Of a DNA stretch of 64,000 bases, positions 1-7,298 are shown piece after piece; the first letter of the stretch is position 1, and every line of letters starts with the position of its first letter. The notes under the pieces are model-generated. The model ran no database searches, was not told the DNA's origin, and saw nothing but the letters and a program-made list of their open reading frames with translations. The DNA comes from Actinacidiphila sp965342175. GTDB lineage: Bacteria; Actinomycetota; Actinomycetes; Streptomycetales; Streptomycetaceae. Location of the stretch: NCBI RefSeq assembly GCF_965342175.1, contig NZ_CBDRBL010000012.1:1-64000 (forward strand), given 5' to 3'. The translations under genes and the position numbers were made by a program.

Positions 1-2
1 AG

Positions 3-167
3 CACGCACTTCCTCTTTCGGAACGTACCTACACCTGCACCGCGTGCGGAGTCGTATCCCCCAGGGACAAGAACTCCGCGCGCGTGATGCTGGTACGGGC
101 TGGTCTCAACCCGGCTGGCGTCGAGGGCGTAAGACCTCCGGGGGCGCTGCTCCCGGAGGCAGCCTGA
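3..167 (+). CDS. tnpB: TnpB (OrfB), C-terminal zinc-ribbon fragment
   Basis: The open frame enters from the left edge and ends with TGA at 165-167. It encodes the last 54 residues of TnpB, the RNA-guided nuclease of IS200/IS605 elements. The segment TYTCTACGVVSPRDKNSARV carries the second CxxC pair of the zinc ribbon and the conserved RD motif whose Asp is the third RuvC catalytic residue. It is followed by a short variable tail. The 5' part is outside the window. The retained catalytic Asp suggests that this end of the gene is intact. Confidence 0.8.
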   Translation, partial: HALPLSERTYTCTACGVVSPRDKNSARVMLVRAGLNPAGVEGVRPPGALLPEAA

Positions 168-176
168 GCCAGGAAT

Positions 177-196
177 CCCCTCCCTTCAGGGAGGGG
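177..196 (+). repeat. Right-end hairpin of the IS200/IS605 element
   Basis: CCCCTCCC (177-184) and GGGAGGGG (189-196) form a perfect 8-bp stem with a TTCA loop. Such subterminal hairpins are recognised by the TnpA transposase and form part of the scaffold of the TnpB guide RNA. The element would end a few bases downstream, around GTGTCAA at 199-205. Confidence 0.7.
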
Positions 197-201
197 AGGT
201 G

Positions 202-468
202 TCAAACGAGCCCGCTGCCGGTCCAGTGGTCCCCGGCGATCCACAGGACCGCGATGAGGGTGTCGAGCGCGCCCAGGACGACGGCGACCAGCGGTAGCAC
301 CGGCTTGGCGCCCCGGCGTGTGCGGTTCATGGCGCGCCGGCCGCACACGACCGCGACCGGCCCGAGGACGATGCCGAGAACGAAGAACCCGGCCACCGCG
401 CAGACCAGGCCGAGGGAGACCAGGGTGCCGGGGCGCGCGCCGGTACGCGTATCGCTGCTGTCTGACAT
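202..468 (-). CDS. Small two-helix membrane protein (DUF4190-like)
   Basis: An 88-residue protein that begins at ATG 468 behind a purine-rich AAGGAAGAAGAAG leader. A polar N-terminus of about 14 residues is followed by two hydrophobic segments (about 15-42 and 58-78). Between them lies a basic turn with CGRRAMNRTRRG, the pattern of DUF4190 proteins in which the RRA turn separates two helices. No enzymatic role is known for this family. Its stop codon (202-204) falls in the TCAA end of the neighbouring IS element, so the C-terminus may have been set by the insertion. Confidence 0.65.
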   Translation of the reverse strand: MSDSSDTRTGARPGTLVSLGLVCAVAGFFVLGIVLGPVAVVCGRRAMNRTRRGAKPVLPLVAVVLGALDTLIAVLWIAGDHWTGSGLV

Positions 469-642
469 GTCTTCTTCTTCCTTGCCTTCACGGCTCGGGT
501 CCGCGTCCCGGGCCGTGAAGCGGGCGGTTCCGACGTGATCAGGGGCCCCGTCTCCCGCGCTGGGCGCCCGCCGTACGCGGGACCACCGCGGGCCGCCCGG
601 TCCGTGCGGACGGGGCGGCCCGTGGCGGAGATCGCGGCCCGG

Positions 643-792
643 TCAGCCGGTGAACAACTGCTTGAGTTTAAGGCCGAGTTCATACACGCCGTAGGCGAAG
701 GGCGCGCCGACCCACAGCCAGGCGACGACCTTCAAGGGCATCCGGTCGCTCCCGGCAGAGGCGGCGGGGGGCGTGGGGTTCGGGGCGGTCAT
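643..792 (-). CDS. MFS transporter small subunit
   Basis: A 49-residue protein with a disordered Pro/Ser N-terminus (1-17) and one hydrophobic helix (about 20-38, LKVVAWLWVGAPFAYGVYEL) ending in LKLKQLFTG. Single-helix proteins of this kind are found just after OFA-type MFS genes in Streptomyces and are annotated as MFS small subunits. The start ATG (790-792) overlaps the stop of the upstream transporter in an ATGA arrangement. This implies translational coupling and a joint function. A direct biochemical role has not been shown to my knowledge. Confidence 0.75.
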   Translation of the reverse strand: MTAPNPTPPAASAGSDRMPLKVVAWLWVGAPFAYGVYELGLKLKQLFTG

Positions 793-2180
793 CGGACGGC
801 TCCTTCCGACGTGGGTTCGGTCGCGGCCTTGGTCTCGGCGGACGGCCCGTCATGATGCCGCGGGTCGACGGGGCGTACCAACTCGTTGGCGACGAAACCG
901 ATCACCAGGAGCACCATCATGATGATGAACGACGTGGAGTAGAGGTCGGGGCCGGTCCGGCCCGCCGACTTCTCGTGGTCGGCGATCGCGTTCACGATCA
1001 GCGGCCCGAGCACGCCTGCCGTGGACCAGGCGGTGAGCAGCCGCCCGTGGATGGCGCCCACCTGGTACGTTCCGAAGAGGTCCTTGAGGTAGGCGGGCAC
1101 GGTGGAGAACCCGCCGCCGTAGAAGGACAGGATGACGGCGGCGGCGACGATGAACAGCGGCTTGGACTCGTCCCCGAGCAGGGCGATCAGCAGGTACAGC
1201 AGGGCTCCGGCGCCGAGGTAGAGGCGGTACATGTTCTTCCGCCCGACCAGGTCGGAGGTGGCGGACCAGCCGAGCCGGCCGAGCATGTTGCCGAGCGACA
1301 GCAGTCCGACGAAGCCAGCGGCGGCCGTGGCCGTCACCGGGGTGGAGGTGTCGGCGAAGAAGTCGGTGATCATCGGCGCGGCCTTCTCCAGGATGCCGAT
1401 GCCCGCCGTGACGTTCATGCAGAGCACCACCCACACGCACCAGAACTGCGGTGTCCGCAGCGCGTTGCGCGCGGACACCTGGCCGGTGGTGACGAGCGGG
1501 CGCCTGGCCTCGGCCGACGGGTTCCAGCCGGCGGGCCGCCAGTCGTCCGCGGGCACCCGGATGAGCAGCACTCCGAAGGTCATGAAGACCGCGTAGACGA
1601 GGCCCATCACCAGGAAGGTCTGTGCGATGCCGGAGGAGCCTGCGCCGAAGGAGGAGAGCAGTTCCGTCGACCAGGGCGAGGCGATGAGCGCCCCGCCGCC
1701 GAAGCCCATGATGGCGATGCCCGTGGCGAGGCCCGGCCGGTCGGGGAACCACTTGATGAGTGTGGAGACCGGTGAGATGTAGCCGATGCCGAGCCCGATG
1801 CCGCCGACGAGGCCGTAGCCGAGGACGATCAGCCAGTACTGGCGCGTGGCGGCGCCGAGGGCCGAGATGAGGAAGCCGGAGGAGAAGCAGAGGGCCGACA
1901 CGCACATGGCCCACCGAGGCCCGTTGCGCTCGACGAGCGTGCCGCCGAACGCGGCAGACAGCCCGAGCATGACGATCGCGAGCTGGAAAGGCAGCGCGGA
2001 CTGGGTGCCGCTCAAACCGAGCGAGGACTCCAGCGGGGGCTTGAACACGCTCCAGGCGTACGCCTGCCCGATGGCGAGGTGGATGGAGAGCGCGGCCGGC
2101 GGTACCAGCCAGCGGCTCCAACCCGGCGGTGCGACCGTTCTGGCACGGGTGAGGACGTCTGGTACGCCTATTGACGCCAT
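789..2180 (-). CDS. OFA-family MFS transporter (oxalate/formate-like)
   Basis: A 463-residue major facilitator protein with about 12 predicted membrane helices. It starts at ATG 2180 after a GAGAGG ribosome site. The early segment LSIHLAIGQAYAWSVFKPPLE and GPRWAMCVSAL match the OFA (oxalate:formate antiporter) branch. There is a long cytoplasmic loop near the middle and a charged C-terminus. Substrate is probably a monocarboxylate or dicarboxylate anion; oxalate itself is not proven by sequence. It is coupled to the 49-residue small subunit downstream. Frame extensions further upstream (to 2426) lack a ribosome site and were not used. Confidence 0.85.
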   Translation of the reverse strand: MASIGVPDVLTRARTVAPPGWSRWLVPPAALSIHLAIGQAYAWSVFKPPLESSLGLSGTQSALPFQLAIVMLGLSAAFGGTLVERNGPRWAMCVSALCFSSGFLISALGAATRQYWLIVLGYGLVGGIGLGIGYISPVSTLIKWFPDRPGLATGIAIMGFGGGALIASPWSTELLSSFGAGSSGIAQTFLVMGLVYAVFMTFGVLLIRVPADDWRPAGWNPSAEARRPLVTTGQVSARNALRTPQFWCVWVVLCMNVTAGIGILEKAAPMITDFFADTSTPVTATAAAGFVGLLSLGNMLGRLGWSATSDLVGRKNMYRLYLGAGALLYLLIALLGDESKPLFIVAAAVILSFYGGGFSTVPAYLKDLFGTYQVGAIHGRLLTAWSTAGVLGPLIVNAIADHEKSAGRTGPDLYSTSFIIMMVLLVIGFVANELVRPVDPRHHDGPSAETKAATEPTSEGAVR

Positions 2181-2422
2181 GGGGAGTACCTCTCTGAGGG
2201 GATGTGACCCACGGGACCGTACAACTTTCACCCACCCCTGGATAGGGCGATCGAGTGGCAATGTGCAGTGGTGGTGGGCGCGTTCGAGACCATAGGCGCT
2301 CGATGCGGGAGATAACGACGGCTGCGAGTCCGCGGCGAGGGCGGACCGGACCGAGCCGGTTCGGCACCGCGACGGGCGGCCCCCGAGCCAGGGGGACCGC
2401 CCGCGGTGTGACATGTGGGGCG

Positions 2423-3301
2423 TCACTGGCCGATGGTGTACCGGTCCCCATAGACGTGCCAGGTGAGCGGCGGGTCGAGGTCGAGGTTGCCGTCGTCGAG
2501 GAAGACGCGCTGCTCGGTGTCGACCCGGCTGGTGTCGCTGTGCGCCTCCTCGGTCTTCATCGCCGCCTTGCGCGCGTCGAGGAAGGCGTTGAGGTACGCC
2601 GTCTCGTCGCCGCCCTGCGCGGGGCTCGCCGCCCTGGACAGGGCCGTCCTGCGGATGCCGCCGAAGCTGACCGCGTCCTCGCCGGGGCCGTGCATCACGA
2701 TGGCGTCGTAGTACGCGAACTGGCCCAGTGCGCGCAGCCCGTCGGCCTTGGCCCGTGCGACGGCGGGGTCGAAGTACACGCGGTCGCGCTCGTCGTTCTG
2801 CGCCTGCTGGAACGCCGGGTCGGCGGTCGCCGCGCGCCAGGCGTTCTCGAAACCCGAGCCGAGGCCGCTGTGCGAGTCGGTTCCGTTGACGCGGCGCAGC
2901 GCGGGCAGGTAGCCGGCGAGCGCGTTGCCCGGCACGCGGTCGGTGTACAGCTCGACCAGCTCGAGCATGTCACCGGTGCCGGAGCAGAAGCCGATGATGC
3001 CCGCCGTGTAGCCTCGGCCGTCGCCGATGTCCTCGATGTACCGGTACTGGGCCTTCCAATCGAGCGTGGAGTTCTCGGCGCTGGACACCAACTGCATGGC
3101 GATGTCCTTCTTGTGCGGGTCGTCGAGCCCGGAACCGGCCGCCGCGGCGGCCGGTCGACGGCGCGCTGCCGGGTCCGGTGTCGCGGCGCCGGCGGTCGGC
3201 AGGCCGACCGCCAGGGCGCTCGCGGTCAGTGCGGCGGTCGCGTACCCGAGGACGCGCCGGCGCGGGAGGGTGCGTGCATGACGCTGTGGGGGGATCTGCA
3301 C
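2423..3301 (-). CDS. csn: Secreted chitosanase, GH46
   Basis: An endo-chitosanase that hydrolyses beta-1,4 bonds of chitosan outside the cell. The 292-residue precursor starts with GTG 3301 behind GGAG. It has an N-terminal signal with an RRR motif (14-16) before a hydrophobic stretch and AGAA, which suggests Tat export. The catalytic pair of GH46 can be placed at Glu76 (SSAENSTLDW) and Asp94 (EDIGDGRGYTAG). Their 18-residue spacing equals that of the Streptomyces N174 enzyme (Glu22, Asp40). A perfect palindrome lies about 22 bases upstream of the start and probably mediates repression. Confidence 0.93.
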   Translation of the reverse strand: MQIPPQRHARTLPRRRVLGYATAALTASALAVGLPTAGAATPDPAARRRPAAAAAGSGLDDPHKKDIAMQLVSSAENSTLDWKAQYRYIEDIGDGRGYTAGIIGFCSGTGDMLELVELYTDRVPGNALAGYLPALRRVNGTDSHSGLGSGFENAWRAATADPAFQQAQNDERDRVYFDPAVARAKADGLRALGQFAYYDAIVMHGPGEDAVSFGGIRRTALSRAASPAQGGDETAYLNAFLDARKAAMKTEEAHSDTSRVDTEQRVFLDDGNLDLDPPLTWHVYGDRYTIGQ

Positions 3302-3322
3302 GGCTGACTCCGTCGGTCAGAG

Positions 3323-3341
3323 GTTAGGAAACCTTCCTAAC
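3323..3341 (-). promoter_or_regulatory. Palindromic operator upstream of the chitosanase gene
   Basis: GTTAGGAAACCTTCCTAAC is an inverted repeat with 8-bp arms and a 3-base centre. It lies between the chitosanase start codon and its presumed promoter. Near-identical palindromes upstream of actinomycete chitosanase genes are bound by a ROK-family repressor (CsnR type). No such repressor is encoded next to it, so regulation would be in trans. The assignment rests on recalled similarity and position. Confidence 0.7.
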
Positions 3342-3490
3342 GGCGCCACATTGAAGCACCGGGCCGATCGAACGCCAAGGGGTCGAACGCGAACTCGGCA
3401 GCGCTACCGCCCGCGCGCGGCGAGTCGGGATCGTCTCGGAGGCAGGCACCGGGCGCCTTCGCCCGGACGGCTGACGCGCCGCGGGCGACA

Positions 3491-3532
3491 CACGCGGGCG
3501 CCGTGCCGTCCGGACGGCACGGCGCCCGCGTG
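3491..3532 (-). terminator. 42-bp perfect palindrome, terminator after rpmJ
   Basis: Bases 3491-3511 and 3512-3532 are perfect inverted complements (arms CACGCGGGCGCCGTGCCG...). The structure begins 14 bases after the stop codon of the bL36 gene on the minus strand. There is no T-tract, which is common for Streptomyces terminators. Confidence 0.7.
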
Positions 3533-3545
3533 GCGTTCCTGCGGG

Positions 3546-3668
3546 TCAGCCCTGGCGGGCCTTGAAGCGGGGGTCCCTCTTGTTGATCACGTAGACCCGG
3601 CCGCGACGGCGGACGATCTGCGAGCCGGGGGTGTTCTTGAGGGAGCGCAGCGAGGCACGTACCTTCAC
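3546..3668 (-). CDS. rpmJ: Ribosomal protein bL36, zinc-independent paralogue
   Basis: A 40-residue large-subunit ribosomal protein, starting GTG 3668 behind a strong AGGAGG. The order MKVRASLRSLKN ... VVRRRGRVYVINK-type core ... DPRFKARQG is that of bL36. It has no cysteine at all, so the zinc-ribbon ligands of the C+ form are missing. In Streptomyces such C- paralogues are usually repressed by Zur and replace the zinc form when zinc is scarce. Only a half-match to a Zur-type site (CATTTTC near 3688) is seen upstream, so Zur control here is inference. Confidence 0.9.
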   Translation of the reverse strand: MKVRASLRSLKNTPGSQIVRRRGRVYVINKRDPRFKARQG

Positions 3669-3811
3669 CGGGCGCCTCCTTTCGGGCATTTTCTGAACCC
3701 ACCATGCCAACGCACGGAGGCCGCGGTTTCTTCCCGCCCGCCCCTGTGCCAGGCCCTCGTGGGACGCGCTCCCCGTGTGCGCCGGCAGGGCGGCCCCGTC
3801 CGCACGCGCGC

Positions 3812-3849
3812 CCGGGGGCGCCCTCCGTCTTCACGGAAAGCGCCCCCGG
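3812..3849 (-). terminator. Hairpin after the His-rich protein gene
   Basis: CCGGGGGCGC (3812-3821) pairs with GCGCCCCCGG (3840-3849), and an inner CCGT/ACGG extends the stem. It lies about 20 bases downstream of the stop codon of the minus-strand His-rich gene and separates it from rpmJ. Confidence 0.6.
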
Positions 3850-3869
3850 AGTCGCGGAGCGATGCCGCG

Positions 3870-4103
3870 TCAGCGGCGGTGGTGGCTGAGGACGTGGTGG
3901 TGACGGTGGTGGCGCTGGCCGTGCCAGCGGTTGTGGTGACGCTTGCCGTGGTGGCTGTGGTGCCCGCGGCCGTGGTCGCCGTGCGTGGCGTGCGTGCCGT
4001 GGCTGCGGACGGACTCCGGCGTGACGGCGCCGGCGCCCGCCGCACCGCCCAGGACGACGGCGACGGCCACACCGGCCGCGGTCACGAAACGGGGAACGCG
4101 CAT
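3870..4103 (-). CDS. Small secreted histidine-rich protein
   Basis: A 77-residue precursor from ATG 4103 with GAGGAG upstream. Residues 1-26 form a signal peptide (MRVPRFVTAAGVAVAVVLGG, cleavage near AGAGAV). The mature part is dominated by His, Gly, Arg and Ser (HGTHATHGDHGRGHHSHHG), with no cysteine. Such a composition suggests binding of Zn, Ni or Cu outside the membrane. It is not assigned to a family I recognise. It lies next to the zinc-independent rpmJ on the same strand, which is compatible with a shared role in zinc limitation. An 18-residue upstream extension is less likely because it would precede the signal peptide. Confidence 0.65.
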   Translation of the reverse strand: MRVPRFVTAAGVAVAVVLGGAAGAGAVTPESVRSHGTHATHGDHGRGHHSHHGKRHHNRWHGQRHHRHHHVLSHHRR

Positions 4104-4372
4104 GGAACGACTCCTCTCTCCGCGGGTGCCGACCGGCACCCGCATCGGGTGGGACACGAGAAGCGTGGGTCCTCGGCCTGCCCTTCGTGGTGCGGCGCGC
4201 CCGTATCGACACTCGATCTACTGGAATACGGCGTTCTGCGGAACCGGCGTCTGTAGGCGATACGAGGAGGGCTCCGCGGCGGTGCGGCGAGGGTACGGCC
4301 GTGTTTGCGCCGCCGAGGCCGGGGCAGGCGCTTCGAGTCCCGGCCCCGCGAGGAGACAACCCACGACGGGCG

Positions 4373-5584
4373 ATGGTGACGGTGGACGACACCGGCTTCG
4401 GCACCCTGCTGAGCGGACTCCTGCAGCGCGCGCACGAGGTCGCCCCCGAGGAATGGGGCGCCGAGCTCACGGGCGCCGCGCAGAGGATCGGCGTGGACGA
4501 GGTCCGAGTGCTCCTGGCCGAGGTCCAGCAGGCCAGGCTCGTCCCGCTGCCCGGCGACGCGGCCGACTCCCCGGGTCGCGACGCCGTGGCCGTCGACGGC
4601 ACGCCCGCGGGCGCCGCCTACCGCTCGGTCTCCTTGCGCCTGAGTGAGCGGGACGACCGGATCACGATCTGGCTCCCCCTCCTCGACGGTGGGGAGCGGA
4701 TCGGCGTCATGGAGGTCGCCACCCACCGGATCGACCCGGACCTGCTGGCCCGCTGCAGGGCGCTCGCCGACGTCACTGCCCTGACGCTCGCCTCCAAGGC
4801 GAGGTCCTGCGACGACCTTTCGCGGCTCGTCCGCGGCCGCCCGATGAGCACCGCCGCGGAGCTCGTGTGGGCCTTCCTGCCACCGCGGACGGTCGGTACG
4901 GCCGAGGTGACCTCCAGCGCCGTGCTGGAACCCGCCTACGAGGTCGGCGGTGACGCCTTCGACCACACGCTCATGGGTCACCACCTGCACCTGGTGCTGG
5001 TCGACGCGATGGGCCACGATCTGGCCTCGGGCCTCGCGGCGGCCGTCGCGCTGGCCGGCTGCCGGGCGGCCCGGCGGGCCGGCGCCGACCTGGCTGAGAT
5101 CGTCAAGACCGTGGACGAGGCCCTGTACGAATGGGTCCCGGACCGGCACGCCACCGCCGTCTTCGCCGACCTCGACGTCCGCAGCGGGCAGTTCTCCTGG
5201 GCGAACTGCGGGCACCCTCCGCCCCGGCTGATCCGCGCCCGGCGCGTCGTCACCGGCGCCCTGGAGCGCGAGGCGGAACTGCCCCTCGGTCTCGGCCCCG
5301 CATACGGCGGTAGGCCGCGCTCCGTCCACTCCACACGGCTGGAGCCGGGCGACCGGGTGCTCATCCACACCGACGGTGCGATCGACTCCCGCGCCGAGAA
5401 CGCCGAGAACGGTGACACGTTCGGCGAGGAACGTCTCACCGAGTACGTCGTGCACGCCACCGCGGCCGGCGATCCCGCCCCGGAAGTGCTGCGGCGCCTC
5501 GTCTGCGCTGTCCTGGCGCACCGCCACGGCCGCCTCGACGACGACGCCACGTTCCTGCTTGCCGAGTGGCACCCCGGCCGCTGA
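4373..5584 (+). CDS. PP2C-type (RsbU/SpoIIE) Ser/Thr phosphatase
   Basis: A 403-residue soluble protein. The N-terminal half (about 1-175) looks like a GAF-like sensor (WLPLLDGGERIGVMEV). The C-terminal half is a SpoIIE/RsbU PP2C domain with the metal motifs VGGDAFD and LVDAMGHD, NCGHPPP, HTDGAID and a final DDDATFLLAEW. All expected aspartates are present, so it should be active. Substrates of this family are usually phosphorylated anti-anti-sigma factors. A GAGGAG lies 17 bases before the chosen ATG, further than ideal, and no closer start exists. The gene is monocistronic with a terminator just after it. Confidence 0.85.
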   Translation: MVTVDDTGFGTLLSGLLQRAHEVAPEEWGAELTGAAQRIGVDEVRVLLAEVQQARLVPLPGDAADSPGRDAVAVDGTPAGAAYRSVSLRLSERDDRITIWLPLLDGGERIGVMEVATHRIDPDLLARCRALADVTALTLASKARSCDDLSRLVRGRPMSTAAELVWAFLPPRTVGTAEVTSSAVLEPAYEVGGDAFDHTLMGHHLHLVLVDAMGHDLASGLAAAVALAGCRAARRAGADLAEIVKTVDEALYEWVPDRHATAVFADLDVRSGQFSWANCGHPPPRLIRARRVVTGALEREAELPLGLGPAYGGRPRSVHSTRLEPGDRVLIHTDGAIDSRAENAENGDTFGEERLTEYVVHATAAGDPAPEVLRRLVCAVLAHRHGRLDDDATFLLAEWHPGR

Positions 5585-5587
5585 GCC

Positions 5588-5624
5588 CGTCCGCCGAGGC
5601 GTTCCCCCGGGGGTTCGGCGGACG
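5588..5624 (+). terminator. Terminator after the PP2C gene
   Basis: CGTCCGCCGA (5588-5597) pairs with TCGGCGGACG (5615-5624) and encloses an inner CCCCC/GGGGG stem. It starts four bases after the phosphatase stop codon. Confidence 0.7.
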
Positions 5625-5714
5625 CGTTGGGCGTCCGGAGGGGCGCACGGGGCCTGTGAAGCGGGGCTTTGCGCGGCTTTACGCCGCGTACGTCCATATG
5701 TGGAATGGTGTGTC

Positions 5715-5739
5715 GTGTGAATTATGTTCGAATGGGTAT
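5715..5739 (+). promoter_or_regulatory. Candidate SigB-type promoter
   Basis: GTGT (5715-5718), 15 bases, then GGGTAT (5734-5739) fits the Streptomyces stress sigma (SigB-type) pattern GNNT-N14-16-GGGTAY. It lies in an unusually A/T-rich stretch for this genome and precedes a small open frame with a ribosome site. The match is by eye only. Confidence 0.4.
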
Positions 5740-5773
5740 GCGAGGTCGTGAAGACTTGAGGAGGCGTCCGGCA

Positions 5774-5929
5774 GTGGACACGCGCAACGGCCACCCAACC
5801 AGCACCCGTATCCCTCGAGACCAGCAGATACGCACCTGCAGGCCTGCTGTGGTGAAGGAGGGGCGGGGCAATCCGCCGAGGGAGCCCGACAGCGGCAAGG
5901 ACTGGAACATCGTCAGGGGAGAGGACTAG
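5774..5929 (+). CDS. Possible 51-residue small protein
   Basis: GTG 5774 follows GAGGAGG about eight bases upstream and opens a 51-codon frame ending TAG 5929. The product is basic and hydrophilic, with one cysteine and a terminal KDWNIVRGED. It resembles no family I know. Third-position GC is lower than in neighbouring genes, so coding status is uncertain. The rest of the 5585-6144 interval holds the terminator and promoter described separately and nothing else that I can support. It could instead be the leader of a small RNA. Confidence 0.3.
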   Translation: MDTRNGHPTSTRIPRDQQIRTCRPAVVKEGRGNPPREPDSGKDWNIVRGED

Positions 5930-6144
5930 GCTCCCGGAGCCCTCCGTGACCGAGCGGGACCACTGCCCGGCGCCGGTGGGAAGGTGAGCGGTCGTGTCGA
6001 ACCGTGAACGCGCCCACCGGCGGGGTGGTGGCCCGCTCATACCGGCGCCCGGCCCTCGAGCCGTCGTCCGCGTGCCCGGGACTCGCCAGGGTCGAGCGAG
6101 GAAGGCGGAAAAGGCCGCCCATGCGGGAGGCCACGTCCGATGTG

Positions 6145-7035
6145 TCACCGCTCCTGTACGGCGGCGGCCGGCGCGGCCGCCCTGGCGAGGGCGCGCCGAA
6201 GGGCCCTTGCGGTCACTTCTCCTGCCAGGCGCCGTCTGTCGTCGGCCGTCCCTCGGCTGTCGGGGGCGGGGGAGCAACTCGCCGACGCCACCCGCCCGGC
6301 TTCCTCGATGAGCGCCGGAGACGGCGGACGGTCCTCCAACAGCTCCTGCACGGCCTCCGCATGCGGCCCGGTGGCGCCGACCACCGCCAGGCCGACGCCC
6401 ACATGTGTCATGCGTCCCTCCTCCAGGCAGAGCGCCACACCGGCCGCCGCCACCGCGCCCTCACCGGCCGCGCCGTGTGACTTCTCGTAGGCACTGCCGG
6501 AATTCGGCCGGATAGGGAAGCGCACCTCGGTGAGCATCTCCCCGGCGCCCACCGCCGTCCGGTACGGGCCGCGGTGGAAGTCGGCCATGGCCACGGCCCG
6601 TTCGTCCGCGCCGCCGCGGATCACCGCCACCGCCCGCAGTGCCGCGCACACGGCCGGCAGGTCCTCGGACGGGTCGGCCCGGCACAGCGAGCCGCCGATG
6701 GTCCCCCGGTTGCGCACCGGCGGGTCGGCGATCGTCCGCTCGGCGTCGTGGATGATCGGGAAGTGCCGACCGACCAGCGGCGAACCCAGCAGGGTGCGGT
6801 GCCGGGTGAGGGCGCCGACCCGCAGTTCGCCGCCGGCCTCCTCGATGTGGTCGAGTTCGGTGCAGTCGTTGATGTCGACGAGCAGCTCCGGCCCCGCCAG
6901 CCGCGATCTCATCATGGGGAGCAGGCTGTGCCCTCCGGCGAGGACGCTGGCCGCCCCGCCGAAACGCGCCAGCAGTTCCAGGGCCTCCTGGACGCTCTGC
7001 GCCCGCTGGTACTCGAACGAAGCGGGAACCTGCAC
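6145..7035 (-). CDS. FAD-binding subunit of a molybdenum hydroxylase (CutM/XdhB type)
   Basis: A 296-residue medium subunit of the CO/xanthine dehydrogenase family, which passes electrons from the iron-sulfur subunit to FAD. It starts at GTG 7035 behind GGAGGG. Diagnostic FAD-contact motifs are AGGHSLLPMMRSRL (about 32-45) and TIGGSLCRADPSEDLPA (about 110-126), followed by the CO_deh_flav_C-like region with GVGLAVVGATGPHA. The large molybdopterin subunit and the 2Fe-2S subunit, normally in the same operon, are absent on both sides. It is therefore an orphan, either a relic or a partner of proteins encoded elsewhere. Confidence 0.85.
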   Translation of the reverse strand: MQVPASFEYQRAQSVQEALELLARFGGAASVLAGGHSLLPMMRSRLAGPELLVDINDCTELDHIEEAGGELRVGALTRHRTLLGSPLVGRHFPIIHDAERTIADPPVRNRGTIGGSLCRADPSEDLPAVCAALRAVAVIRGGADERAVAMADFHRGPYRTAVGAGEMLTEVRFPIRPNSGSAYEKSHGAAGEGAVAAAGVALCLEEGRMTHVGVGLAVVGATGPHAEAVQELLEDRPPSPALIEEAGRVASASCSPAPDSRGTADDRRRLAGEVTARALRRALARAAAPAAAVQER

Positions 7036-7298
7036 GGCACCCTCCTTCCCTGCCAGGACGGTGCACGGTGTCGGTCGTTGCGCCGGGGCGTATGCGGTGA
7101 ACACTCGCGCCGTCGGACGGGCGGTCAACGGCAACTGTACGAGAACGGCCTTACCGCCTGCGACAGTTGGCGCCCGAACAGATCTGGTGGTCTCAGGACG
7201 GCTCCGGTCTCGGGGCGGCTCCCATCGCGAGCGATCCGGTTCCGGGCGGAGCCGGGCGCCCTCGCCGGAAGGTGCCATGGGCGCCCGCCCGGGGCGGC

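Larger units (their letters stand above)
1..204 (+). mobile_element. Right end of an IS200/IS605-family (TnpB) element
   Basis: The window opens inside the 3' part of a tnpB gene followed by a short noncoding tail with a perfect hairpin and the tetranucleotide TCAA. This is the usual layout of the right end of single-strand-transposing IS200/IS605 elements. In known elements the 3' end of tnpB together with the right end also encodes the guide RNA (reRNA/omegaRNA). The left end and any tnpA lie outside the window, so it cannot be told whether the element is complete. The exact boundary near 202-205 is inferred. Confidence 0.75.
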
